Source of the DNA: Streptomyces sp. NBC_01267
Lineage (GTDB): Bacteria; Actinomycetota; Actinomycetes; Streptomycetales; Streptomycetaceae
Direction: 5' to 3'
NCBI RefSeq assembly: GCF_036241575.1
Contig: NZ_CP108455.1
Span: 2,122,501-2,186,500 of the forward strand
DNA length: 64,000 nt
Each line of letters starts with the position of its first letter. The first letter of the stretch is position 1. The notes under the pieces are model-generated. The model was not told the origin of the DNA and did no database searches. It saw nothing but the letters and a program-made list of their open reading frames with translations. This document shows, piece by piece, positions 54,748 to 63,909 of the stretch. A program made the translations under genes and the position numbers.

Positions 54748-55932
54748 GTGACTTCCTTCGACTCCTCCCCCACTCTGACCGTCTGGCGCACGCTGCTCGC
54801 GCTCGCGGTGGTGTTCGTGATGCTGGCAACCACCGGCTGGACCGCCGTGCACCACCAGAGAACCGCCGGACCCCGCCAGGCCGCACTCACCGCCTGGGGC
54901 AAAGGCTCTCTGGCGGGGCACCCGCTGCCGCCGACGAGTGCGTCGCCGTACCGGCTGGCGCGCTTCTTCGCCGGGCTCACGGCTGCCGAGCGCAGCCGGC
55001 TCGCCGACCGCTATCCGTTGGTCGTCGGCAATCTGAACGGCGCCCCGGTGACCTTGCGTTACCAGGCCAACCAGGACGCGCTCCGCCAGGCACGCACCTC
55101 GGAGCGGCAGCGGCTGACCGATCCGTCGCTCAGCGAACTGGGCCATCAGGACGCCCGGCGCACGTACGACCGCTACACCGCACTGCTGCAGCCCGGCCGG
55201 CAGATCCTGGCGTTCGATCCGACCGGGACCGGCCGGGTGGCCGAGGTCATCGGCGATCTGCCGCGCGCCCGGCACATCTCGATCGTGGTGCCGGGCGTCG
55301 ACACCAATCTGCTGACCTTCCAGAAGTCCAAGAACCCGTACACCGCTCCGGTGGGCATGGCGACCTCGCTGTACGCGGCCGAGCACAGCGCGGCCCCGGG
55401 TTCCCGGACCGCGGTCATCGCCTGGGCCGACTACACCACGCCCGTCGGGCTCGGCGTGGACGCGGCCATCGGACGGCTCGCGGCGGAGGGGTCCCTGCGG
55501 CTCCACGCACTCGTCGACGCGCTGCCCGGTGACGCGCCCGTCGCGCTGTTCTGCCACAGCTACGGTTCGGTGCTGTGCGGGGTCGCCGCCCATGACCTGC
55601 CCCCGCGCGTCACCGACATCGCCGTGGCGGGCAGCCCGGGGATGCGGGTCGAGAACGCGGGTCAGCTGGACACGGACGCCCGGGTGTGGGCGATGCGGGA
55701 CAGCGACGACTGGATCCAGGACGTGCCGCACCTGGACGTCGGCGGCCTCGGCCACGGCGCCGACCCGGTCGCTCCCCAGTTCGGCGCCCGGATCGTCTCG
55801 GCCGGACAGGCGCACGGCCACACCGGCTATTTCGAGCCAGGTACCGAGAGCCTCCGCAACTTCGCCGCGGTGGGCACCGGCGAGTTCGACGCGGTCAGCT
55901 GCGCCAACGGCAGCGACACCTGTCACAGCTGA
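54748..55932 (+). CDS. alpha/beta hydrolase (DUF1023 type)
   Basis: A 394-aa protein with an N-terminal membrane/signal helix (LLALAVVFVMLATTGWTAV) and an exported catalytic domain. The nucleophile elbow is FCHSYGSVLC (G/H-x-S-x-G), with a preceding ISIVVPGVDTNLL and a following IAVAGSPGMRV; a His is in AHGHTGYFEPG. This is DUF1023, probably a secreted esterase, lipase or acyltransferase. GTG 54748 is chosen; upstream codons lie within the TetR-gene tail spacing. Gap of 85 nt after tetR. Confidence 0.85.
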   Translation: MTSFDSSPTLTVWRTLLALAVVFVMLATTGWTAVHHQRTAGPRQAALTAWGKGSLAGHPLPPTSASPYRLARFFAGLTAAERSRLADRYPLVVGNLNGAPVTLRYQANQDALRQARTSERQRLTDPSLSELGHQDARRTYDRYTALLQPGRQILAFDPTGTGRVAEVIGDLPRARHISIVVPGVDTNLLTFQKSKNPYTAPVGMATSLYAAEHSAAPGSRTAVIAWADYTTPVGLGVDAAIGRLAAEGSLRLHALVDALPGDAPVALFCHSYGSVLCGVAAHDLPPRVTDIAVAGSPGMRVENAGQLDTDARVWAMRDSDDWIQDVPHLDVGGLGHGADPVAPQFGARIVSAGQAHGHTGYFEPGTESLRNFAAVGTGEFDAVSCANGSDTCHS

Positions 55933-55974
55933 CCGGTTGCGGACCGGCGGCCGGCGGGCCGCCGGCCGGGCCGG

Positions 55975-56928
55975 TCAGAGGGTGAGGAGCCGCCGGACGA
56001 GGTGGGCTGCGGTGTCGGGTCCGGTCTCCAGGACGACACGGCAGTGCGCACCGGGCTGCGGCGGATAGTCACGGAACTGGCCGCGCAGGTCGCAGATGGT
56101 CTGGCCGCGGCCGGGACCCCGGGTGTCGTCGACCACCACATCGACGACGGGCGCGAGGGTGGGCACCACACCTCCGACGGCGATGGCCGCGGCGAGGGGG
56201 TCGTGCAGGGCGCAGCAGCGGCGGCCGTAGGTGTCCCGGTGGAACTCGAAGTAGAGGTCGAGCATCTCGCCCAGGGCGGTCGGCAGCGGGCGGCCGGAGT
56301 CGAGCAGGAGCTGACGGTCGGCTTCTTCGAGGGTGTGCGCGAGGGTCACGTCGAGCGGGACGAGCGTGATGTCCCAGGGCGCGGCGAGGACCTCGGCGGC
56401 GGCCTCGGGGTCGTTGCCGATGTTGGCCTCGGTGACCGGGGAGACGTTTCCGCTCTGGTGGGCCGCGCCGCCCATGATGGTGATGTCCTTGACCAGCGAG
56501 GGCAGTTCGGGCTCCCGGCGGAGCGCCTCGGCGATGTTGGTGAGCGGGCCGGTGGTCAGCAGCCGCAACTTCCCCTGGTGGACGCGGGCGAGATGGATGA
56601 TCAGGTCCGCCGCGTGCCGGGGGACGGCCGGCCGGGTGGAGTCGGGGACGGTGATGTCGCCTATGCCGTTGTGGCCGTGGATGTGCGGGACAGCACCGTT
56701 GTAGGTACCGGCCTGGGGATCGGCGGCGCCGACGGCGACGGGGATGTCGTCCCGGCCGGCCAGCTGGATGAGCGCCAGGGTGTTGCGGGCCGCCTGCGCG
56801 GAGTCGACGTTGCCGCTGACGGTGCCGACGCCGACCAGTTCGATCTCCGGGGAGGCCAGCAGGTAGGCGAGGGCCATCGAGTCGTCGATGCCGGTGTCGC
56901 AGTCGAAGTAGAGCGGCTGGGCTGTCAT
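55975..56928 (-). CDS. inosine-uridine preferring nucleoside hydrolase
   Basis: A 317-aa hydrolase of the IU-NH family. The Ca2+-binding DCDTGIDDSMAL (residues about 9-20) and NxxN in the region TTGPLTNIAEALR, IMGGAAH, EANIGNDPEAA and HDPLAA are the family's motifs. It cleaves the N-glycosidic bond of ribonucleosides to base and ribose for salvage. AAGGAA precedes the ATG. It is downstream of a frameshifted MFS gene on the same strand with a divergent GntR gene, forming a likely uptake/catabolism unit. Confidence 0.93.
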   Translation of the reverse strand: MTAQPLYFDCDTGIDDSMALAYLLASPEIELVGVGTVSGNVDSAQAARNTLALIQLAGRDDIPVAVGAADPQAGTYNGAVPHIHGHNGIGDITVPDSTRPAVPRHAADLIIHLARVHQGKLRLLTTGPLTNIAEALRREPELPSLVKDITIMGGAAHQSGNVSPVTEANIGNDPEAAAEVLAAPWDITLVPLDVTLAHTLEEADRQLLLDSGRPLPTALGEMLDLYFEFHRDTYGRRCCALHDPLAAAIAVGGVVPTLAPVVDVVVDDTRGPGRGQTICDLRGQFRDYPPQPGAHCRVVLETGPDTAAHLVRRLLTL

Positions 56929-56981
56929 GGCGGTTCCTTGGTGTCGGTTGCGGATGGTGCGGGACCCGTCGGCGGGACGGG

Positions 56982-58408
56982 TCAGTCCTCGCGCCGGGTG
57001 ATGAAGAGGCTGGTGGCCAGCGCCAGGACGGTGATACCCACGGAGATCCACAGGGCGGTGCTGTAGCCGCCGAGGGTGCCGCGGGTGGCGTACGGAGCGA
57101 CGAGGCCGATGCCGATGCTCGCGCCGGTCCCGAAGGCGGCGCTGTTGAGGCCGGGCAGCGCCGCGGGCGCGTCCTTGGGTGAGTTGAGGACGCCCAGGCC
57201 GTTCAGCGTGGTCAGGACGAGGCCGTTGTACGTGATGCCGAGGAAGGCGACCGCCGCGAAGACGGTCCACTTCTGCAGCGGGAAGGCGGCGATCACGCAC
57301 AGGCCCACGATGCTCAGTACGAGGCCGACGCGGAGGGTACCGAGCCAGCCCTTCCGGTCGGCCAGCCATCCCGCCATCGGGGCGGCGGCCAGGCCGATCA
57401 GCGCTGCCGGGGTGAGGAAGAGCAGGGACGATTCCGTGGCGGACAGGCCGAAGCCGGTCTCCGGGTTCTGGCTGATGACGACGACGGTGAAGTTGATGAC
57501 CGCGAAGATCCCGGACAGGACGACGACGGTCGTCGCGATGACGGGCCACACCTCACGGGACTTGAGGTGGCTCAGGGCGATCAGCGGGGTGGTCCTGCGC
57601 CGCTCGATGAACCCGAAGGCGACCGCCGAGACGACGGTGCCCGCCAGGTATCCGAGGGTGCTCGCGCTGTCCCAGCCGTCGGCGAAGCCGTGCGAGACGA
57701 GATAGGTGACGCAGTACAGGGCGATCGACAGGGCGCCGGCGCCCCACCAGTCCATCCGGCCGGCCGTCACCGGCGGACCGTCCTTGGGCAGGACGAGGGC
57801 CACGCAGCCCGCCGCGGCGATTCCGACGACCAGGATGACGGCGAAGATCGACCGGTAGCCGAAGGCGTCGGAGAGCCAGCCGCCGAACAGGCCGTCCACA
57901 CCGCCGACACCGCCGTTGATCGCGGTGATCACGCCGAGAGCGGCGGCGAAGACCTTCTTGCTGAGCCGCTCGTTGAGGACGACGTACGCGATCTGGAAGG
58001 CGGAGCTCGACGCACCCTGGAGGACCCGGCCGGTGAGCAGGACCGGCAGGTTCGGGGCGGCGATGCACAGGATCGTGCCGACGGTGGTCACGGCCAGGAC
58101 CGCGAGGAGTATCCGGCGGCGCCCCCAGAAATCGCTGACGCGGCTGAGGACGACACCGCAGATCGCTCCGGCCAGGAAGAACAGCGAGGAGACCTGGGAG
58201 ATGTCCCCCACGCTCCCCCGAGTGCCCGCGCCATCTCCGGCAGTGCGGGGGTGATCATGCTGGCGTTCAACTGGTAGGCGATGACGCTCAGCAACAGCGC
58301 CGCCACGAGAGCGGTCACCTTCCCCCCTTGCAGGGGTGCTTTTCCACCGTTTTCCAGCTGGTTTGCGTCTCTGAGTCCTGGACTGCCTGTGTTCACAAGG
58401 AACCTCAT
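56982..58408 (-). pseudogene. MFS transporter with frameshift near the N-terminus
   Basis: Two frames together encode an MFS permease. The N-terminal frame reads VTALVAALLLSVIAYQLNASMITPALPEMARALGG, then the frame is lost at two G-runs (58205-58219 on the plus strand). The rest resumes as VGDISQVSSLFFLAGAICGVVLSRVSDFWGRRRIL and runs about 400 codons to the stop at 56982. A single missing G in either run would restore the family sequence. It could be a genuine pseudogene, phase variation or a homopolymer sequencing error. GTG 58396 (GAGG 6 nt upstream) or ATG 58408 would be the start. The substrate is likely a nucleoside given its neighbour. Confidence 0.8.
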
Positions 58409-58420
58409 CGTTACATTGAG

Positions 58421-58441
58421 TCACACTGTTGGCTGATGTGA
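58421..58441. promoter_or_regulatory. TCACA-N11-TGTGA dyad in the MFS/GntR divergent region
   Basis: TCACA (58421-58425) and TGTGA (58437-58441) form a dyad in the 124-nt gap between the two divergent starts. GntR-family dimers often bind such sites; the regulator encoded next door is the candidate. Confidence 0.35.
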
Positions 58442-58532
58442 GATGTTATACCTCTCGGTCCGACATGCGTCTAGTGTGTGAATTCTGGTTAGATGGAGCC
58501 GACTACCAGCCCGTAGCGAAGCGAGGTGTGCC

Positions 58533-59342
58533 TTGGCTGTCACCGTCGACGGTTTTCTGGCCGAGCCCATGACCGTTCCCGTCGGACAGCCGCTGCGGGT
58601 GGCGGTCTACTCGCGCCTCGCGCACGGCATCCGCGACCAGGTCTTCCCCCTGGGCTCGGCCCTGCCCAAGGAGGTCGACCTCGGCGTCGCCCTCGGGGTG
58701 AGCCGCACGGTGGTGCGGGAGGCGCTCATGCTGCTGGAGGAGGACGGGCTCATCCGCACCCGTCGCGGGGTGGGACGCTTCGTCAGTCAGGTGCTTCCGC
58801 GTCCGGGCCTGGAGCAGCTGCAGCCCTTCGAGGACACGCTCGCCACCCCTGGACAGCCCGTGCGCCAGGAGCGCGTGGAGATGGCCCTCCAGCGGACCAC
58901 CGACTTCGTCATGAACGGCCTCAAGCTCGACGAGGACAGCAACACCTGGTTCTGCGAGACCCGCCTGCTCCGCGGCGAGGAGCCGCTGGCCCTGGTCCAG
59001 GAGCACATCCCGGCCGGTTCGGACCTCCGCGACCTCTCCCCCGTGGTGGCCGCCCGCATGCAGGAGCTGCACGACACCGACCGCACTCTGCTCAGCGCCA
59101 TGACGGGCATGCTCGGCCCGGTCTTCGGTCCCGGCGAATGCACGGTCACGGCGGGCATCGCCGGAGCCACCCGCGGCAAGCTCCTCGGACTGCGCCCGTC
59201 CGATCCGGTCCTCGTCCTCACGCAGACCGCGATGTTGGCCGGAACCCCGGCCTATCTGGCCAAATACCTCGTCGCCCCCACCAGTGACCCGCTCTCCATC
59301 CTCCAGCAGCCGCAGCCCGGCGCTGCCCCCACGCGCCCCTGA
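58533..59342 (+). CDS. GntR/HutC-family transcriptional regulator
   Basis: A 269-aa regulator with winged helix (residues about 22-85: LRVAVYSRLAHGIRDQVFPLGSALPKEVDLGVALGVSRTVVREALMLLEEDGLIRTRRGVGRFV) and a UTRA-like effector domain. The TTG start has GAGG 6 nt upstream. It is divergent from the MFS/nucleoside hydrolase pair and probably senses a nucleoside or derivative. Its C-terminal half is only loosely similar to HutC ligand domains. Confidence 0.85.
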   Translation: MAVTVDGFLAEPMTVPVGQPLRVAVYSRLAHGIRDQVFPLGSALPKEVDLGVALGVSRTVVREALMLLEEDGLIRTRRGVGRFVSQVLPRPGLEQLQPFEDTLATPGQPVRQERVEMALQRTTDFVMNGLKLDEDSNTWFCETRLLRGEEPLALVQEHIPAGSDLRDLSPVVAARMQELHDTDRTLLSAMTGMLGPVFGPGECTVTAGIAGATRGKLLGLRPSDPVLVLTQTAMLAGTPAYLAKYLVAPTSDPLSILQQPQPGAAPTRP

Positions 59343-59453
59343 AGGCAACCGCGGTCAGCCTGGTCCCGGGCGCTCCACGCGCGTGGACCCCAGGTGAATC
59401 AGGTACGGCGCCGAGGGGCGACGCGCGGGCGCACGCCCCCTACGATGTGGCAC

Positions 59454-60302
59454 ATGGGTGATGTGCTGGCCGGAAATCAAGCCACCTGGGAGTTCGCGAG
59501 CGACTCCGTGCTCATCCGCTTCGAACGGGGGATTCGCACGCCGAAGCTCTTCCAGGCGCTGCGTCAGCGACGCATCCCCCACGAGGCGTTGGAGTCCGTG
59601 ACGCTGACGGGGGGCAGACGCGGGACGGTGATCCTGCGCGCGGTGCCACGCGTGGGCGCCGACCCCTTGATGGAGGCGGCCTCCGGGCAGCTGAAGGAGG
59701 GGTGCGACCCGTACCGCCTGGTGCTGCCCGCGGCGCGGGAGCCCCAGGCCTCGTACTACGCCGAGGAGTTGGCCACCCGGCTCGTGCCGGAGGCGAAGGA
59801 ACCGGCCGAGCGGTTCCTGGTCGCCGCGCCCGAGGCGCCGCGCCACTTCAAGGCGTACGACGGCAAGGCGTCCTTCGACGGCGCGCAGGTCTCCTTCCGG
59901 TGGTCCCGGACAGGCGCGTCGTCCGCCAAGTGGAAGTGCGGCGACCAGAACTTCCCCGTGTCGGAGCTGACCGGTGTCGACTGGCGCTCCCCGGATGCCG
60001 TCGACGGCTACCTGCGGCTGCGGCGGCACGGCGAGGACGGTGTGGAGCAGGCGGATCAGGACCCCTCGGCGGTCGTGTTCGGCCTCGGTTACGGACCGGT
60101 GCACGAGTCGCTGCCGTTCGCCGCAGCCGTCCTGGGGGCGGCCCGCCACTCACGCCCGGCGCCGGTGCCCGCCGCCGCCGGGCGGTGCGGTCCCGCGGAG
60201 ATCGCGGAGCGCATACGGCATTTGAGCGAGCTGCACCACTCCGGCCTGGTCACCGACGACGAGTTCACCGCGAAGAAGGCGGACCTGCTCGCCGAGTTGT
60301 GA
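59454..60302 (+). CDS. DUF4429 / SHOCT domain protein
   Basis: A 282-aa protein with two DUF4429 (PH-like) modules, about 1-115 (GDVLAGNQATWEFASDSVLIRFE ...) and 125-230 (FKAYDGKASFDGAQVSFRWSRTG ... LPFAAAVLGAARH), followed by a C-terminal SHOCT helix pair (EIAERIRHLSELHHSGLVTDDEFTAKKADLLAEL). SHOCT tails mediate oligomerisation. Function unknown; such proteins are common in Streptomyces. ATG 59454 fits the family start. A terminator follows. Confidence 0.85.
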   Translation: MGDVLAGNQATWEFASDSVLIRFERGIRTPKLFQALRQRRIPHEALESVTLTGGRRGTVILRAVPRVGADPLMEAASGQLKEGCDPYRLVLPAAREPQASYYAEELATRLVPEAKEPAERFLVAAPEAPRHFKAYDGKASFDGAQVSFRWSRTGASSAKWKCGDQNFPVSELTGVDWRSPDAVDGYLRLRRHGEDGVEQADQDPSAVVFGLGYGPVHESLPFAAAVLGAARHSRPAPVPAAAGRCGPAEIAERIRHLSELHHSGLVTDDEFTAKKADLLAEL

Positions 60303-60353
60303 CGGCCCGGTGCACGACAGCGAGCGTGCTCCCCGCCGTACGCCCGCCCCACG

Positions 60354-60388
60354 CCGGAGGGGGCCCGCACACCACGGGCCCCCTCCGG
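60354..60388. terminator. hairpin between the DUF4429 and AKR genes
   Basis: CCGGAGGGGGCCCG (60354-60367) and CGGGCCCCCTCCGG (60375-60388) pair perfectly around a 7-nt loop between convergent genes. Confidence 0.8.
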
Positions 60389-60414
60389 TTCCGGTCCGGT
60401 CCGATCCTGTCCGG

Positions 60415-61431
60415 CTACTCGCGAGCCGCCGAGGTCGACGACATGTCCGGGTAGCGGTCGCCCTTGACCTGTGCCGCGATCGGCTCCAGCAGGGCCAGTT
60501 CCCCGTCGGTCAGCCGGAGCCGGGTGGCGCCGGTGTTCTCCAGCAGCCGACTGCGCTTACGGGTACCGGGGATCGGCACCACGGTGAGCCCGTGCACCTC
60601 GGCCCGCTGCTGCACCCAGGCCAGGGCCACCTGCGCGGCGGTCGCACCGTGCGCCGCGGCGATCTTGTGCACGGGTTCGAGGAGCGCCGCGTTCGCCGCG
60701 GCGTTGTCGCCGGTGAAGCGGGGCTGGAGCTTGCGGAAGTCGCTGCCCGCCAGGTCCTTGGACGCGTCCGCGAACGCCCCGGTCAGGAAGCCGCGCCCCA
60801 GCGGGGAGTACGGCACGACGGCCACCCCGAGTGCGGCGGCGGCGCCGACCAGGCTGATCTCCACGTCCCGGCTGAACAGCGACCACTCGGACTGCACGGC
60901 GGTGATCGGGTGCACGGCGTGGGCCTCGCGCAGCTCCGCCCCGGTCACCTCGCTCAGCCCCAGGTACTTGACCTTGCCCGCCTTGACCAGTTCGCCCATC
61001 GCTCCGACGGACTCGGACAGCGGCACCTCGGGGGTACGGCGGTGCATGTAGTAGAGGTCGATCACGTCGACGCCCAGCCGGCTCAGGCTGCGGTCGACGG
61101 CCTGCCTGATGTACGCGGCGTCGTTGCGTACGCCCCGGTAGTGCGGGTCGTCCGGGCGCCGCTCGACGGCGAACTTGGTGGCCAGGGTGATCTCGTCGCG
61201 GTGGGCGGCGACGAACGGCGCCAGGAACGTCTCGTTGGCGCCCTCGCCGTAGATGTCGGCCGTGTCGATCAGGGTGACGCCGGCCTCGACCGTGGCCTCC
61301 AGGGTGTCCCGGGCCGCCGCCTCGTCCGTGTCCCCGTAGAACTCGCTGATGCCCATGGCACCGAAGCCCTGTACACCCACTTCGGGTCCGTCGTGGCCCA
61401 GCCGTACCTTGGCGATCTTCTCGATGCTCAT
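60415..61431 (-). CDS. aldo/keto reductase
   Basis: A 338-aa NADPH-dependent TIM-barrel reductase: GFGAMGISEFYG, VTLIDTADIYGEGANE (catalytic Asp/Tyr), ATKFAVERR (catalytic Lys), DLYYMHRRTPEVP (catalytic His), then GLSEVTGAELREAH and PIPGTRKRSRLLENTGA (cofactor phosphate-binding). Broad-range carbonyl reduction is typical. It lies 5 nt after the MerR gene and is probably its target. Confidence 0.93.
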   Translation of the reverse strand: MSIEKIAKVRLGHDGPEVGVQGFGAMGISEFYGDTDEAAARDTLEATVEAGVTLIDTADIYGEGANETFLAPFVAAHRDEITLATKFAVERRPDDPHYRGVRNDAAYIRQAVDRSLSRLGVDVIDLYYMHRRTPEVPLSESVGAMGELVKAGKVKYLGLSEVTGAELREAHAVHPITAVQSEWSLFSRDVEISLVGAAAALGVAVVPYSPLGRGFLTGAFADASKDLAGSDFRKLQPRFTGDNAAANAALLEPVHKIAAAHGATAAQVALAWVQQRAEVHGLTVVPIPGTRKRSRLLENTGATRLRLTDGELALLEPIAAQVKGDRYPDMSSTSAARE

Positions 61432-61436
61432 CGGGT

Positions 61437-61910
61437 TCAGACCCTCTCCGACGCCCGCTGGGCGTCCGTATAAGTGCCGATCTTGAAGTCGAGTACGGAG
61501 AGCGTGTCCTGGAGCTCCGCGATGCGTGCACGCACATCCGTGCGGGTCTGCTCCAGCAGTTCCTTCCGCGCCTCGGCGGTGCCCTCGCCCTCACGGACGA
61601 GTTCCGCGTACCGGACCATGCTCGCGACCGGCATTCCCGTCAGCCGCAGCTTGCCGACGAACGAGAGCCAGTCCAGGTCGTGATTGGTGAAGCGCCGCTG
61701 GCCGGTGTGCGACCGGTCGATGTGCGGCATCAGCCCGATCCTTTCGTACCAGCGCAGGGTGTGCGCGGTGAGACCGGTGAAGGCGACGGCCTCGCTGATC
61801 GTGTACTGGTCCTGGCCGTCGGGGCGACGGCCCACCACCGGCGGGGCCACGCAGAGGTCCTCCCTGGCGGACTCGCGCACGGCCTCGGGAACGGTGGCGG
61901 TCACAGTCAT
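61437..61910 (-). CDS. MerR-family transcriptional regulator
   Basis: A 157-aa regulator: an N-terminal tail of 34 residues, then the MerR HTH (YTISEAVAFTGLTAHTLRWYERIGLMPHIDRSHTGQRRFTNHDLDWLSFV) and the dimerisation coiled coil (ARKELLEQTRTDVRARIAELQDTLSVLD). No metal-binding Cys are present, so it senses a small molecule rather than a metal. It is first in an operon with the aldo/keto reductase. A GGAGTGCACTCC palindrome lies upstream. Confidence 0.92.
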   Translation of the reverse strand: MTVTATVPEAVRESAREDLCVAPPVVGRRPDGQDQYTISEAVAFTGLTAHTLRWYERIGLMPHIDRSHTGQRRFTNHDLDWLSFVGKLRLTGMPVASMVRYAELVREGEGTAEARKELLEQTRTDVRARIAELQDTLSVLDFKIGTYTDAQRASERV

Positions 61911-61958
61911 GCGGTCCCAGCTCCTTCATCCTCGCAACGACCTCAACGCTAATTGCCT

Positions 61959-61970
61959 GGAGTGCACTCC
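61959..61970. promoter_or_regulatory. GGAGTGCACTCC palindrome, MerR operator candidate
   Basis: A perfect 12-bp palindrome centred 54 nt upstream of the merR start, in an AT-rich patch (AATTGCCTGG before, AAGCAAGC after). On the minus strand it lies between CTTG and CAATTA, at a spacing that suits the long spacer MerR proteins remodel. Confidence 0.55.
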
Positions 61971-62035
61971 AAGCAAGCGGAACCGCGCAGAACTTCCTGG
62001 CCAGGTCCCGCACCGAGCCGTTAGCCTGCCGGACC

Positions 62036-62506
62036 ATGAGCACCATCCGCCGCGCGACACCCGACGACGCCTCCGAACTGGTACGCCTGCGCAAGATCAT
62101 GCAGGACTCCCTCTCCCCGGCACCGGACCCCGACGTCAGCTGGCAGCCCGCCGCCGTCGAGACGCTCCGCAAGAGGCTCGCCGATCCGACGGGCGATCTC
62201 ACCGCGTTCGTCGTCGACCGGCCGGACGGCGGACTGGCGGCGTGCGTGGTCGGCACCATCGAGTACCGGCTGGGCGGCCCCGGCAATCCCCACGGGACGT
62301 CCGGTTACGTCTTCAGCGTCGCCACCGACGAGGACATGCGCCGACGCGGCTTCTCCCGGGGCTGCATGGAAGCGCTGCTCGGCTGGTTCCGGGAGCGCGG
62401 CGTCCCCAAGGTGGATCTGCGCGCCTCGTCCGACGGCGAGCCGCTGTACACCTCGCTCGGATTCGTCCGGACCCCCGATCCGGCGATGCGGCTGACCTTG
62501 CGGTGA
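62036..62506 (+). CDS. GNAT family N-acetyltransferase
   Basis: A 156-aa acetyltransferase: IRRATPDDASELVRLRKIMQDS, GTSGYVFSVATDEDMRRRGFSRGCMEALLGWFRERGV (acetyl-CoA loop R-R-x-G-x-x-x-G), KVDLRASSDGEPLYTSLGFV. Probably acts on a small amine or antibiotic. No neighbour gives a clear substrate. Confidence 0.9.
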   Translation: MSTIRRATPDDASELVRLRKIMQDSLSPAPDPDVSWQPAAVETLRKRLADPTGDLTAFVVDRPDGGLAACVVGTIEYRLGGPGNPHGTSGYVFSVATDEDMRRRGFSRGCMEALLGWFRERGVPKVDLRASSDGEPLYTSLGFVRTPDPAMRLTLR

Positions 62507-62540
62507 GGCACGTACACCGGGGTCGTTAGGCTCGTTCCCC

Positions 62541-63362
62541 ATGAAGAGTCTGGCGATGACCGAGAACTGGCCGGTACCCACGGTGGCCGCTGCCGTCGTA
62601 CGAGCGGACGGCGCCCTCGCCGGTACGCACGGCCCGACCGGACGCCGCTTCCCGCTCGCCTCGGTCACCAAGCCGCTCGCCGCCTACGCCGTGCTCGTGG
62701 CGTACGAGGAGGGCGCGATCGAACTGGACGAGCCCGCAGGTCCCCCCGGCGCCACCGTCCGGCACCTGCTCGCCCACACCAGCGGGCTGGCCTTCGACGA
62801 GCAGCGGGTGATGGCGGGCCCCGGTGAGCGCCGCATCTACTCCAACGCGGGCTTCGAGGCGCTCGGCGACCACCTCACCCGGGCCACCGACATCCCCTTC
62901 GCGGACTACCTCCACCAGGCGGTGCTCGAACCGCTCGGGATGGTGTCGACCTCGCTGGACGGCTCCCCCGCCAAGGACGCCGTGTCGAGCGTGGACGACC
63001 TCGCCCGGTTCGCCGCCGAGCTCCAGGCACCGCGCCTCCTCGACCCGCGCACCGTCGCCGAGGCCACCTCGGTGGTGCACCCCGGGCTGAAGGGCGTCCT
63101 GCCGGGCTACGGTCTGCAGAACCCGAACGACTGGGGCCTCGGCTTCGAGATCCGCACCACCAAGTCCCCGCACTGGACAGGCAGTTCGTCGTCCCCGCGC
63201 ACCTTCGGCCACTTCGGCCAGTCGGGCACCTTCCTCTGGGTCGACCCGGACGCGGGGGCCGCCTGTGTCGCCCTGACCGACCGCGACTTCGGGCCGTGGG
63301 CGATCGATGCCTGGCCGCCGTTCACGGACGCGGTACTCGCGGAGGTCCGTACCGTACGGTGA
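62541..63362 (+). CDS. serine hydrolase of the beta-lactamase (class C-like) family
   Basis: A 273-aa penicillin-recognising-fold protein. The catalytic S-x-x-K is SVTK (residues 41-44), Y-S-N is at 100-102 (RRIYSNAG), and the HFGQSG turn near 228 replaces the KTG strand. It resembles D-alanyl-D-alanine carboxypeptidase/esterase EstB-type proteins. No signal peptide is seen, so it may be cytoplasmic. ATG 62541 or 62556 (MTENW) could be the start. Confidence 0.88.
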   Translation: MKSLAMTENWPVPTVAAAVVRADGALAGTHGPTGRRFPLASVTKPLAAYAVLVAYEEGAIELDEPAGPPGATVRHLLAHTSGLAFDEQRVMAGPGERRIYSNAGFEALGDHLTRATDIPFADYLHQAVLEPLGMVSTSLDGSPAKDAVSSVDDLARFAAELQAPRLLDPRTVAEATSVVHPGLKGVLPGYGLQNPNDWGLGFEIRTTKSPHWTGSSSSPRTFGHFGQSGTFLWVDPDAGAACVALTDRDFGPWAIDAWPPFTDAVLAEVRTVR

Positions 63363-63366
63363 CGCG

Positions 63367-63825
63367 TCACGCCCCGGCCGTCCCCGGCACGGGCGCGTCG
63401 GCCGCTTTCGCGGCCAGACACTCGAACCACACCGTCTTGCCGCACCCGTCGCGGCGCAGCTCCACACCCCAGCTGTCGGTGAGAGCGGCGACCAGGAGCA
63501 GCCCGCGCCCGCCCTCGTCGAGCTCATCCCCCATGACCACGCAGGGCAGTCGGGGCGAACCGTCCGCGACCTCGACCCGCACGCCCCCGGCCGGAAGCAG
63601 CAGGATGCACGCCTGACAGCAGCGGCCGGGGACGTGCCGTACGACGTTGGCGATCAGCTCGGTGAGCGCCAACTCGGCCGCGTCGGCCACTTCCAGCAGG
63701 TCCCAGCCGGTGAGGTACAGGCGCAGGAGGCGGCGCAGGTGCCGCGCCGAGTGCTCGTTCACCGCGAGGGCAGCGCGGTAGATCTCCTCAGCGGCGTCCG
63801 CCGACAGACCAGTTACGTCATTCAT
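63367..63825 (-). CDS. ATP-binding protein (HATPase, anti-sigma-like)
   Basis: A 152-aa GHKL-fold protein: HSARHLRRLLRLYLTGWDLLEVADAAELALTELIANVVRHVPGR (N box), VEVADGSPRLP and DELDEGGRGLLLVAALTDSWGV (G boxes), with C-terminal GKTVWFECLA. It is of the RsbW/SpoIIAB-like group widespread in Streptomyces, usually next to an XRE/DUF5753 gene and a DUF397 gene. ATG 63825 (MNDVTGLSADAAEE) is chosen. Divergent from the XRE gene. Confidence 0.9.
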   Translation of the reverse strand: MNDVTGLSADAAEEIYRAALAVNEHSARHLRRLLRLYLTGWDLLEVADAAELALTELIANVVRHVPGRCCQACILLLPAGGVRVEVADGSPRLPCVVMGDELDEGGRGLLLVAALTDSWGVELRRDGCGKTVWFECLAAKAADAPVPGTAGA

Positions 63826-63909
63826 GACCCCAGAGTGCAACGCTTCGATTACGCTCGGCCACGAACTGAACCGAACGCCGCGAGGCGTTGCAGGCCGGAG
63901 GTGCCCGTC

